In this document: positions 8,532-15,199 of the stretch, piece by piece
Layout of the letters: each line of letters begins with the position of its first letter
How positions within the stretch are numbered: the first letter of the stretch is position 1
Assembly (NCBI RefSeq): GCF_029959445.1
Contig: NZ_JASCOR010000016.1
Location: forward strand, 1-45,900
Length of the DNA: 45,900 bases
Reading direction: 5' to 3'
DNA from: Stenotrophomonas sp. PS02298
Lineage (GTDB): Bacteria > Pseudomonadota > Gammaproteobacteria > Xanthomonadales > Xanthomonadaceae
Made by a program: the position numbers and the translations under genes
The notes under the pieces: model-generated
Seen by the model: the letters and a program-made list of their open reading frames with translations, nothing else
Databases searched by the model: none
Told to the model about the DNA's origin: nothing

Positions 8532-8567
8532 GATTCGATAATACAACATTTATTGAATCATTGGCAA
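8531..8567 (-). promoter_or_regulatory. ars operon promoter and ArsR operator
   Basis: On the minus strand, TTGCCA (8562-8567) and TATTAT (8538-8543) are spaced 18 bp apart, a good sigma-70 match. An inverted repeat TGATTC (8531-8536) / GAATCA (8555-8560) overlaps the -10 and spacer, a typical place for ArsR. A separate palindrome TTCAATTGAA lies just upstream at 8573-8582. Confidence 0.7.
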
Positions 8568-8582
8568 AACGCTTCAATTGAA

Positions 8583-9316
8583 TGGAGCCTGCGCGCTTGC
8601 GAGGCTTGACTTTCAAGACAGTTGCTCACGCCTTCGCGCCTGCGGCGCTGCGCGCTGCGCTTGCCTCCGGGGGAAAACCCTGCGGGCTATCCCCGCCGCG
8701 CGCAGCTTGGCGCCCCTCGATGCCGCCGAACCGGCTGCGCCGGATCGGCCCGGCCAGCGCCCCGCCGCGATGTGTGGGACGCTGGCGAACACGCTGGCGC
8801 TTGCTGCGGCAGGTTGTACGGATGCGTGCCGTCCTCAACGCTGGCGGTTCCTACCCATCACGTCACGAAGGACGGTTCACGGACAACCGGCCCGGCATCG
8901 CTATGGAGCTTCCACGCCACGCCTCAAGACCTGCGCCGCAAGGTGCGGCAGGGGCGTTCTCGCTTGTCGTCGGGTGGTTGACCTGGCCCGCGTCAGGAAG
9001 CGAGCCGGAGAAGCCTTCGGGCGGGGATGCCGAGCCGGCCCCATCTCCTTTCGGAGCGGGTCGGCCCAAGGCGTCCTTGTCTCGTTGTGAATCCTGGCGG
9101 TGGCGCGGCTGCGCCTCGGGCCTCATGGCTGCATCCGTCCGGCGAGAACAATTTCCCCTGCGCTGCGCGCATTCCTCGCGGGGCAAATTCTTTTCGCCTC
9201 CCGGTTCTCCACTACGTTGCGACCGCAAGCGGTGCAGCCAGCCCGTCCCCCGCCGGCCGGATCACAACAAGGACGCGATGGGCGCGACCCTTGTTCAACC
9301 GAAAGGAGAAAACATC
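8583..9316 (+). other. 734-base gene-free block upstream of DUF736, possible structured RNA
   Basis: Long frames are open here only because of high GC content; none reads like a protein on either strand. The block holds paired segments: GCTGCGCGC (8647-8655) with GCGCGCAGC (8698-8706); and an extended imperfect hairpin with GAGAAC (9144-9149) / GTTCTC (9204-9209) outside and AATTTCCCC (9150-9158) / GGGGCAAATT (9180-9189) inside. ACGCTGGCG occurs three times (8779, 8791, 8838). Bases 8655-8668 are repeated at 19-32 upstream of the DUF932 gene. It could be a long leader, a noncoding RNA or a transfer-related site; I cannot choose. Confidence 0.4.
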
Positions 9317-9631
9317 ATGGCCAACATCGGCACCTTTACCGCAGACAAAGACGGCTTCACCGGCACGCTGCGCACCCTGACGCTCAACGCCAAGGTCAAG
9401 CTGGTTCCCAACGACAAGGGCAGCAGCGAGAACGCCCCCGACTTCCGCCTCCAGGCCGCAGGCCACGACATCGGCGCAGCATGGAAGAAGACCAGCGAGG
9501 CCGGCCGCGAGTACCTGTCCGTGACCCTCGACGATCCTTCGTTCCCGGCAGCGGTCTATGCCCGCCTGATCGAAGGCGAGGACGGCACGCACGACCTGAT
9601 CTGGTCGCGCAGCAAGCCCCAGGCGGCGTGA
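9317..9631 (+). CDS. DUF736 family protein
   Basis: A 104-residue protein of DUF736, which is nearly universal in Tn4371-like ICEs and many conjugative plasmids but has no established function. Recognisable segments are [20 protein letters not shown] at the start, VKLVPNDKG, and the C-terminal [20 protein letters not shown]. It is predicted to be a small soluble beta-rich protein. The ATG follows GAAAGGAGAAAAC with an ideal ribosome binding site (AGGAG at 9304-9308). A strong hairpin (9640-9665) begins 8 bases after its stop. The frame is open far upstream, but only the part from this ATG resembles the family. Confidence 0.9.
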   Translation: MANIGTFTADKDGFTGTLRTLTLNAKVKLVPNDKGSSENAPDFRLQAAGHDIGAAWKKTSEAGREYLSVTLDDPSFPAAVYARLIEGEDGTHDLIWSRSKPQAA

Positions 9632-9639
9632 CCGCTGCG

Positions 9640-9665
9640 GCGCCCCGCCCATCGTGGCGGGGCGC
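9640..9665 (+). terminator. GC hairpin after the DUF736 gene
   Basis: A perfect 10-bp stem GCGCCCCGCC (9640-9649) / GGCGGGGCGC (9656-9665) with a 6-base loop lies between two convergent genes. There is no T-run on either side. Confidence 0.5.
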
Positions 9666-9694
9666 TGTGCTGCTGGTCGCAGCACATCACCACG

Positions 9695-9982
9695 TCACGC
9701 GCGCGGCTTCAACATCGACTCCAGCTCCCGACGCACCTGCGCCAGCAGCTCGTCGGCCTTGTGCGGGCTATCGCCCGCATAGGCCAGCGTTAGCAGTGTG
9801 AGCGGGTGGATATCCATCACCTCGCACAGCTCGGCCAGCTTGTTCAGGGTCGGGCTCTTCAGGTCACGCTCCAGCGAACTCATGTAGGTACGGCTGGACA
9901 CGTCGGAGAACGCTTCCTGGCTTAAGCCGCGCGCTTTCCTGACCGTCTTTAATGCCGCCGCCAATGAGTTCTTCGCTGTCAT
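9695..9982 (-). CDS. XRE-family HTH regulator
   Basis: This 95-residue protein has a single Cro/C1-type helix-turn-helix: ALKTVRKARGLSQEAFSD, then RTYMSSLERDLKSPTLNKL (about residues 9-48), with a C-terminal helix DELLAQVRRELESML likely used for dimerisation. It is the only backbone gene on the minus strand between the DUF736 and DUF2958 genes and diverges from the latter. This suggests it regulates its own promoter and the rightward one. A perfect palindrome GCCCTATAGGGC (10022-10033) in the shared upstream region is a good operator candidate. Small XRE regulators of this kind often control ICE excision or transfer, but that is inference here. Confidence 0.9.
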   Translation of the reverse strand: MTAKNSLAAALKTVRKARGLSQEAFSDVSSRTYMSSLERDLKSPTLNKLAELCEVMDIHPLTLLTLAYAGDSPHKADELLAQVRRELESMLKPRA

Positions 9983-10017
9983 CCGATGGATTCCCCAAAA
10001 TCCAAGATGACAGTCGA

Positions 10018-10046
10018 TTGCGCCCTATAGGGCTACAATCTATAGT
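10018..10046 (+). promoter_or_regulatory. rightward promoter with palindromic operator
   Basis: TTGCGC (10018-10023) and TATAGT (10041-10046) are 17 bp apart and direct transcription toward the DUF2958 gene. The spacer contains the 12-bp perfect palindrome GCCCTATAGGGC (10022-10033), well placed for repression by the divergent XRE protein. A leader of about 180 bases follows, with GAAACCGCATCCG repeated exactly at 10118-10130 and 10182-10194. Confidence 0.5.
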
Positions 10047-10224
10047 GTTCATTTGGTGCTGTTCTACTTCTCTGTGCCTTTACGGAAATCCGCATCAGCG
10101 GGTTTCAGCAAAGCCACGAAACCGCATCCGCGCTTGCGCACGAAGGCGTAAATCCGGTTTGGCGGTTCTGCGCTTCAACGTGAAACCGCATCCGTGCATC
10201 ATTGGATTTGTGGGATTGCCGACC

Positions 10225-10575
10225 ATGCCCCAGCCACTCGCCACCGCCCCGGAGCTCGCGCAGCTGCTCGCCAACGGCGAGGCCCGCGCTGCTGGCAAAG
10301 TCATTGACCCGGTGCCCGTGGTACGGCTCTTCACGCCGGACGCTCACGTGACCTGGCTGCTGGCCGCGCTCGATCCCGCCGATGGCGACACGGCCTGGGG
10401 CCTCATTGACCTGGGGATCGGGATGCCGGCGCAAGGCACCGTCAAGCTGTCCGAGCTGGCCGGCATCGTCGGGCCGCACCAGCAGCCCGTTATGCGCGAC
10501 CTCTACTTCCGTCCCACAGGCACGCTGTCGGAATACACCCGCCTGGCCGAGCGCGACGGAGCAATCCCGGACTGA
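10225..10575 (+). CDS. DUF2958 family protein
   Basis: A 116-residue protein of DUF2958, a small family of unknown function found in conjugative elements. The family pattern is clear: VVRLFTPDAHVTWLLAALDP, then AWGLIDLGIGMPAQGTVKLS, ELAGIVG and DLYFRPTGTLSEYTRLAE. No membrane segment or signal is seen. The ATG at 10225 has only a poor upstream purine stretch (GTGGGA). The same frame is open further upstream, but that part covers the promoter and repeats and is not protein-like. In related elements this gene belongs to the RadC/DUF932-type accessory set. Confidence 0.88.
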   Translation: MPQPLATAPELAQLLANGEARAAGKVIDPVPVVRLFTPDAHVTWLLAALDPADGDTAWGLIDLGIGMPAQGTVKLSELAGIVGPHQQPVMRDLYFRPTGTLSEYTRLAERDGAIPD

Positions 10576-10620
10576 ATACGTCCGACTGTGACTTTTTCAG
10601 TCTGGTGTCATACCGGGCAG

Positions 10621-10750
10621 GTCTCAATCAGCATTCTTGCGGCGCAGCCGCACCAGTCTGATTCAAATAGACATGATGCCCGACGCGGGCTGCGGCAGGC
10701 TGGTCTGTACGGCGCCCCATTTCGGGGCGTTGCCGCCGCAGCATTGAGAC
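10621..10750 (+). ncRNA. predicted multi-branched structured segment
   Basis: A nested fold can be drawn by hand. The closing stem is GTCTCAAT (10621-10628) / ATTGAGAC (10743-10750). A second stem is TGCGGCG (10638-10644) / CGCCGCA (10734-10740). Inside it sit a 9-bp arm ACCAGTCTG (10652-10660) / CAGGCTGGT (10696-10704, one G-U) capped by GCCCG-ACG-CGGGC (10678-10690), and a hairpin CGCCCC-ATTTC-GGGGCG (10713-10729). There is no ORF. It lies in the 308-base gap between the DUF2958 and DUF2285 genes. It could be a small RNA, a complex terminator or leader, or a recombination or transfer site; strand is uncertain. Confidence 0.4.
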
Positions 10751-10883
10751 GAATACCGCAACGCATCGGAGTCAATCGGTCTTGACAGCCCAACTATCTT
10801 CTCTCCTCATGAAGTTCTGATGATGGCGATGTAGCGCGTAGCCCTGCCGTGGCGGCCTGTCCTGTTCGCAGGGAGGTTGCGTC

Positions 10884-11639
10884 ATGGTCGATCCCCATCA
10901 CGCCGCACGTTGGTATCCAACGGCGGCATACCTCTACGTCTTGTGGCTGGATGCGCTGGCGCTGGCTTGGGAATACCTGCGCCGGCATCCCGACTACCGG
11001 CTCGACTGGCTGCGCCGTCATTGCCGTTCGTCGTCTTCGCAAACAGCGCAACGCTGGGGCCTGCGCCTGCTGGAAGACCCGGCGCTCGATGCGCGCGACG
11101 CGCATCCGGCCTGGCAGCCCGGCCACGCTGCCGTGGTTCAGCTCTATCCGGATGACGATCCGCCAGCGAACGCCGTACCTTTCGAGTTCTGGCGTATTCC
11201 CGGCCACAAGCAACTGATCCACGACGGCAAGCGACTGTCGCTGATCGCGCACAACCCTGGCCGCAGCCGGCGCCTGGCGTTCGCGCCAGGCCTGCACGAC
11301 GGCATGGCGTTCGCCTATGCCGTGCGCGCAGGCGCTGCGCCGCCGGCCGGTTTCGCGACTGATATGGCGCAGGCCGTACCCGCCGGGATGGCATCGCCCA
11401 GGCCAACATCTGCCGTACTGCAGGAATTACACACTTTGCAGGCGCTCGACGCGGCCCTGGCAGGCGCGTCCTCGCGCGAGATAGCCGAAGGATTGTTCGG
11501 CGTGGATGCCGTCGCCGCCAATTGGCACACCGACAGCGCCTTGCGCGCCCGCGTGCGGCGGCTGGTGCGCCGTGGCGATGCGCTCATGCGCGGCGGCTAT
11601 CGACGCCTGGCGCAGCTTCCGCCGCTGCCGTCGCAGTAG
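10884..11639 (+). CDS. DUF2285 family transcriptional regulator-like protein
   Basis: A 251-residue protein with an N-terminal transcriptional-regulator-like domain (PTAAYLYVLWLDALALAWEY, LRRHPDYR) and a C-terminal DUF2285 domain. The C-terminal part contains a helix-turn-helix-like stretch, SREIAEGLFGVDAVAANW, followed by LRARVRRLVRRGDALMRGGY, consistent with DNA binding. Such proteins are a constant part of Tn4371-like ICEs, just before the AlpA-like gene. They are thought to affect regulation or excision, without firm proof. The ATG follows GGGAGG with about 7 bases of spacing. A hairpin overlaps its stop. Confidence 0.88.
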   Translation: MVDPHHAARWYPTAAYLYVLWLDALALAWEYLRRHPDYRLDWLRRHCRSSSSQTAQRWGLRLLEDPALDARDAHPAWQPGHAAVVQLYPDDDPPANAVPFEFWRIPGHKQLIHDGKRLSLIAHNPGRSRRLAFAPGLHDGMAFAYAVRAGAAPPAGFATDMAQAVPAGMASPRPTSAVLQELHTLQALDAALAGASSREIAEGLFGVDAVAANWHTDSALRARVRRLVRRGDALMRGGYRRLAQLPPLPSQ

Positions 11640-11659
11640 GGGGACGTTTCGCGTCCCCC
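11639..11659 (+). terminator. hairpin at the end of the DUF2285 gene
   Basis: An 8-bp stem GGGGGACG (11639-11646) / CGTCCCCC (11652-11659) with loop TTTCG starts on the last base of the stop codon. No T-run follows, so it may be a partial terminator before the alpA-repA-parA unit. Confidence 0.4.
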
Positions 11660-11749
11660 ACAGATCGTCCCTTCGCGGAAAGCCTCGCTTTTCTGAAAGT
11701 GCCTCTATCCGGCCGCGTGGTGTGGTCGGGCTTGATGGAGGTTCATCCC

Positions 11750-12031
11750 ATGCGACCTGCTCCCTTGCGGCCTGCCGCCGCTGTCTCGACCGCTGCCGCG
11801 CAGCCCCAACGCTACCTGACCAACGACGAAGCCGCCGAGTACCTGCGCCTGTCGCCGCGCACGCTGGAAAAGCAGCGCGTGATCGGTGGCGGCCCGCGCT
11901 TTCGCAAGTTCGGCCGGCGCGTCATGTACGCCGTGGCCGACCTCGATGCCTGGGCCGCCGACCGCAGTTTCGAGACGACCTCCGATCCCGAATACGCCGA
12001 GCACCACTCGGCCGACAGCCGTGCGCGCTGA
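11750..12031 (+). CDS. AlpA/MerR-like helix-turn-helix DNA-binding protein (excisionase type)
   Basis: A 93-residue protein with an HTH_17/AlpA-like domain: YLTNDEAAEYLRLSPRTLEK, then GPRFRKFGRRVMYAVADLDA (about 27-72), the fold of recombination directionality factors and small plasmid regulators. The ATG at 11750 is preferred to one at 11735 because GGAGG (11737-11741) sits 8 bases before it. Position just before repA suggests control of replication or excision. Related genes in Tn4371-like ICEs are annotated as AlpA-family regulators. Function is inferred from fold only. Confidence 0.85.
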   Translation: MRPAPLRPAAAVSTAAAQPQRYLTNDEAAEYLRLSPRTLEKQRVIGGGPRFRKFGRRVMYAVADLDAWAADRSFETTSDPEYAEHHSADSRAR

Positions 12032-12057
12032 TCGGCGGCGCGCGGCAGGCCATCGCC

Positions 12058-12915
12058 ATGTCCAGCACCGTGCTGCCGTCCCGGCAGCGGCCGTTGCAGG
12101 AGCGCGAACAGCTCGACCTGTTCCGCGCCTTGCCCGGCGACATGGCACCGCGCGACAGCCAGGATTTGATGGCCTATCCGTTCTTCTCGCTCGGCAAGTC
12201 CAAGCGGGTCAAGCCCATCGACTTCCGCGCGGGCAACGTCACGATTCGCGTGGAAGGCACGCAGGAACACGGCATCGCCACGATTTGGGATGCCGACGTG
12301 CTGATATGGGCGGCCTCGCAGATCGTGGAGGCGAAGGACGCGGGCCTGCGGCCTTCGCGGCTGATGCACGCCACGCCCTACGAGATCCTGCGCTTCATCG
12401 GGCGCGGCAAGTCGCTGCGCGACTACCAGCGCCTCAAGGCCGCGCTGGATCGCCTGCAATCGACCACCGTGGCCACGTCCATCCGCGAGACGACCGGGCG
12501 GCGCCTGCATCGTTTCTCGTGGATCAACGAATGGAAGGAACTTGCCGATGCCAGCGGCACGCCGCTGGGCATCGAGCTGATCCTGCCCGACTGGTTCTAT
12601 GCGGGCGTGCTCGATGCCGCCCTGGTGTTGACCATCGACCCGGCGTATTTCCGGCTGACCGGTGGCATCGAGCGGTGGTTGTACCGACTGGTGCGCAAGC
12701 ACGGCGGCAAGCAGGAATACGGCTGGCAATTCGACTTCCGCTACCTGCATCAGAAATCTGGCAGCACCGCGAAGCCCTACGACTTCGCCTGCGACCTGCG
12801 CGCGCTCGTCGCGCGGCAGTCGCTGCCCGGCTACGTCTTGGGCATCGAGCGGATGCCGGACAACGGCATGGAGCTGCTGACATTCCGGCCCGTGCCGCCG
12901 ACGGCACGGGGATAA
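12058..12915 (+). CDS. repA: replication initiator protein RepA
   Basis: This 285-residue protein matches the RepA replication initiator family (RPA) typical of Tn4371-like ICEs and some broad-host-range plasmids. Characteristic parts are FFSLGKSKRVKPIDFRAGN, ATIWDADVLIWAASQI, TPYEILRFIGRGKSLRDYQR, then LQSTTVATSIRE and the winged-helix-like LTGGIERWLYRLVRKHGG. It lies 26 bases after the alpA-like stop. Three 17-bp direct repeats start 24 bases after its stop, which is the expected place for RepA-binding iterons. I infer that the excised circular form can replicate. Confidence 0.9.
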   Translation: MSSTVLPSRQRPLQEREQLDLFRALPGDMAPRDSQDLMAYPFFSLGKSKRVKPIDFRAGNVTIRVEGTQEHGIATIWDADVLIWAASQIVEAKDAGLRPSRLMHATPYEILRFIGRGKSLRDYQRLKAALDRLQSTTVATSIRETTGRRLHRFSWINEWKELADASGTPLGIELILPDWFYAGVLDAALVLTIDPAYFRLTGGIERWLYRLVRKHGGKQEYGWQFDFRYLHQKSGSTAKPYDFACDLRALVARQSLPGYVLGIERMPDNGMELLTFRPVPPTARG

Positions 12916-12939
12916 CTCTGGGAGAGCCTGTGGATGGAG

Positions 12940-13003
12940 TCGTGCTATCAGGCGTGCGGGGTATCGTGCTATCGGGCGTGGGACTATCGTGCTATCAGGC
13001 GTG
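12940..13003 (+). repeat. three iterons, candidate oriV
   Basis: TCGTGCTATCAGGCGTG occurs at 12940-12956 and 12987-13003, and with one change (A to G) at 12964-12980. Start-to-start distances are 24 and 23 bp, close to two helical turns, as in iteron origins. TGTGGATGG (12929-12937) just before them is a DnaA-box-like match on the opposite strand (7 of 9). Confidence 0.75.
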
Positions 13004-13047
13004 CCGATCGGCCGCAAACCCGTGCCAGCACTGGGTTTCCTCGCCCT

Positions 13048-13084
13048 CTAACTTCCCTAACTTAATTTCTCTAACTTTTAGTAG
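13048..13084 (+). promoter_or_regulatory. AT-rich heptad-repeat segment upstream of parA
   Basis: CTAACTT occurs three times (13048-13054, 13057-13063, 13071-13077) in an AT-rich stretch that stands out from the GC-rich backbone. It may be the DNA-unwinding element of the origin, or a centromere/operator bound by the ribbon-helix-helix protein encoded after parA, since such proteins often recognise heptads. Confidence 0.5.
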
Positions 13085-13168
13085 GGAAACGCCGCTGCGG
13101 TGGACAACCACCACGCGGCCACAAACGCAGCAGCCAAGGCCCGGTTTTCCAGCATGGAGGGCCAGGCC

Positions 13169-13807
13169 ATGATCGTCGCACTGCTCAATCAGAAAGGCGG
13201 CGTGGGCAAGACCACGCTCGCGACGCACATCGCCGGTGAGCTGGCGATGTGCGGCCAGCACGTCGTGCTGCTGGACGCCGACCCGCAGGGTTCATCGCTG
13301 GACTGGACGCAGCGCAGAAGCCAACAAGGCTTGCCACGGCTGTTCAGCGCCGTGGGCCTTGCACGCGAAACGCTGCATCAGGAAGCGCCAGAACTCGCCA
13401 GGCGGGCCGATCACGTCGTCATCGACGGCCCGCCCAGGATCGCCGCCTTGGCGCGCTCCGCGCTGCTGGCGGCCGAGCGCGTGTTGATCCCGGTGCAGCC
13501 CAGCCCCTACGACCTGTGGGCCAGCGCCGAGATGGTGGCGCTGATCCGCGAGGCACAGGTGTTTCGGCCTGCGCTGCGCGCGGCCTTCGTCATCAACCGG
13601 CGCGTCAGCACCACCGTGATCGGGCGCGAAGCGCGCCAGGCGCTGGCCGACCAGCCGCTTCCTGCGCTGCGCTCGGAAGTGCATCAGCGCATCGTGTTCG
13701 CCGACAGCGTGGCCGCTGGCCGGCTTGCACGCGAGACAGCGCCGGACAGCGCCGCCGCGCGTGAAATCACCGCGCTGGTCGATGAACTGCTGCGGTGGCC
13801 GACATGA
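13169..13807 (+). CDS. parA: ParA-family partition ATPase
   Basis: A 212-residue ParA/MinD-type ATPase of the short plasmid kind. The deviant Walker A box KGGVGKTT is at 9-16, DADPQGSSLDW follows at about 39-49, and VVIDGPPRI (about 86-94) is the Walker B region with the Pro-Pro of plasmid ParA proteins. The ATG at 13169 is chosen because GGAGG (13156-13160) precedes it by 8 bases and the product begins directly with the ATPase fold. Its stop overlaps the next start (ATGA). With the ribbon-helix-helix partner it forms a partition cassette separate from the distant long ParB-like gene. Confidence 0.92.
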   Translation: MIVALLNQKGGVGKTTLATHIAGELAMCGQHVVLLDADPQGSSLDWTQRRSQQGLPRLFSAVGLARETLHQEAPELARRADHVVIDGPPRIAALARSALLAAERVLIPVQPSPYDLWASAEMVALIREAQVFRPALRAAFVINRRVSTTVIGREARQALADQPLPALRSEVHQRIVFADSVAAGRLARETAPDSAAAREITALVDELLRWPT

Positions 13808-14076
13808 CAGCGAAGCCACCGATACGCGCCAAGCGCGTCGGCATCGGCGCGCGTCCGCCCGCGAATCCGCACGCCGAGGCGTGGATTCGCCAGGGCGACG
13901 CCGACGCGCTGGGCAAGGGCGACCTCTACACCGCCCGCCTGACCCTCGACATCACGCCCGCGCTGCGGGCGCGCATCAAGGTGTCGGCCTTCACGCAAGG
14001 CGTGACTGTGGCCGACCTGCTGCGCGGCCTACTGGAGCGCGAGTTTCTGGAGCACCGCAAGGAGAGCACGCCATGA
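13804..14076 (+). CDS. ribbon-helix-helix partition partner (ParG/CopG-like)
   Basis: A 90-residue basic protein with an unstructured N-terminus and a C-terminal RHH-like domain, LYTARLTLDITPALRARIKV, then SAFTQGVTVADLLRGLLERE. It is coupled to parA by the ATGA overlap and to the DUF2840 gene by another, so all three are likely co-translated. In small partition cassettes such a protein is the centromere-binding component and also represses the operon. The CTAACTT heptads upstream of parA are candidate sites. The function is inferred from fold and position. Confidence 0.8.
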   Translation: MTAKPPIRAKRVGIGARPPANPHAEAWIRQGDADALGKGDLYTARLTLDITPALRARIKVSAFTQGVTVADLLRGLLEREFLEHRKESTP

Positions 14077-14606
14077 CTGCATCCGCTTCGCCTGCCGCTG
14101 GCGCGGCCACGGCTGCGCTCGCAGCACCTTCCGGTCAGCCTGCCAGCGCACCGCTGACGCGCGTGGCGCTGGCTTACATCGAACCGCGTTTCAAGCTCTA
14201 TCTGCGCTTCGGTGAACCCACACGCACCCTCCAACTCGACCGTTGGCGGCGCTGCGCGGTGTTCACGCCGGGCGCCGTGTTCTGCCGCATCCGCTGGCAG
14301 GCCAATGACTACGGCACCGTGCGCTGGCAGCTCATGGTGATGCAGGCTTGCACGCCGTTGGACGCGGCGCAGCGCATCCCCGGCGTGCAGCCGGGCGCGC
14401 GCCTGCTGCTGCACGCCGAGGGCGAGAACGCAGTGCGCGCCGTGCTGGAGCGCATCGACGCCATCGAGGCGCTGGGTATCGCGCCTGCCGCTGCCTCGCC
14501 CGTGTACTGGCGCACGCTCGCCAACCGGCTCGCTGCGCGCCTGCCGCTGCCCGAATACAACGCCGAGCGGCACGCCGCCTGGCTCATCGGGAGGGCCCTG
14601 CCATGA
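14073..14606 (+). CDS. DUF2840 family protein
   Basis: A 177-residue protein of DUF2840, found almost only beside traF and the relaxase in Tn4371-like elements; no activity is known. The first 28 residues are Ala/Pro/Ser-rich and probably disordered. The domain follows: LTRVALAYIEPRFKLYLRFG, RRCAVFTPGAVFCRIRWQAN, DYGTVRWQL and GVQPGARLLL. No membrane segment is visible. It overlaps both neighbours by 4 bases (ATGA), which supports a role tied to conjugation or partition. Confidence 0.88.
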   Translation: MTASASPAAGAATAALAAPSGQPASAPLTRVALAYIEPRFKLYLRFGEPTRTLQLDRWRRCAVFTPGAVFCRIRWQANDYGTVRWQLMVMQACTPLDAAQRIPGVQPGARLLLHAEGENAVRAVLERIDAIEALGIAPAAASPVYWRTLANRLAARLPLPEYNAERHAAWLIGRALP

Positions 14607-15199
14607 CCGCCGTTTCGACTGCCGGCACCGCGCCGCGTCCTCGCTCGCCCCGCGCACGTTTGCGCGCTCGCATCGTGCTGGCAGGCCTGTCCGCCTGCGG
14701 CCTCGCTGCGCTGGCCTGGGCGTCCTTCGTGCATCCGCTGCCGCGCCTGATCTACAACCCGTCCGACAGTGTTTCGGTCGGCTGGTATCGCGTTGATCCG
14801 CTGGGCCACGGCACCGGCTCGCTGCCACGTCCTTTGTCTGTGGGCAGCATCGTCCTGACCACGCTGCCGCCAGATGCCGCTGCGCTGGCTGCGCAGCGCG
14901 GCTACCTGCCGGCGCGCGTGCCGCTGCTCAAGCGTGTGGGCGCCGTCGCGCCGCAGGAAGTGTGCATCGCGGGCGGCATCGTCCGCATCGACGGCGTGCC
15001 TTCGGCCGCCGTGCTGCCTGCTGACCACTGGGGCCGGCCGCTGCCATCCTGGCAGCAATGCCGCCGCCTCGAACCCGGCGAACTGTTCCTGCTCAGTGTG
15101 ACCAACCCGGCGTCGTTCGACAGCCGGTATTTCGGGCCGGTCAGCGCATCCGCCGTGATCGGCATTGCGCATTCGGTCTGGTTGGAGTCTCGCCCATGA
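14603..15199 (+). CDS. traF: TraF-type S26 signal peptidase (pilin maturation)
   Basis: This 198-residue membrane-anchored serine protease is related to TraF of IncP plasmids, which processes and cyclises the TrbC pilin. One membrane segment lies at about 23-42. The catalytic Ser is in NPSDSVSVGWYR (Ser56 by alignment to the TraF motif) and the catalytic Lys is in PLLKRVGAVAP (Lys110). The third family motif, FDSRYFGPV, is near the C-terminus. Its substrate should be the TrbC-like protein encoded at 36631-37023. Start and stop both overlap neighbours by 4 bases. Confidence 0.92.
   Translation: MTAVSTAGTAPRPRSPRARLRARIVLAGLSACGLAALAWASFVHPLPRLIYNPSDSVSVGWYRVDPLGHGTGSLPRPLSVGSIVLTTLPPDAAALAAQRGYLPARVPLLKRVGAVAPQEVCIAGGIVRIDGVPSAAVLPADHWGRPLPSWQQCRRLEPGELFLLSVTNPASFDSRYFGPVSASAVIGIAHSVWLESRP

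Noticed and set aside
8582..9316. N-terminal extension of the DUF736 protein (frame open for about 245 codons)
   Set aside because: Arg/Pro/Ala-rich low-complexity translation typical of GC-rich noncoding DNA; DUF736 proteins begin at the ATG at 9317, which has an ideal ribosome binding site.
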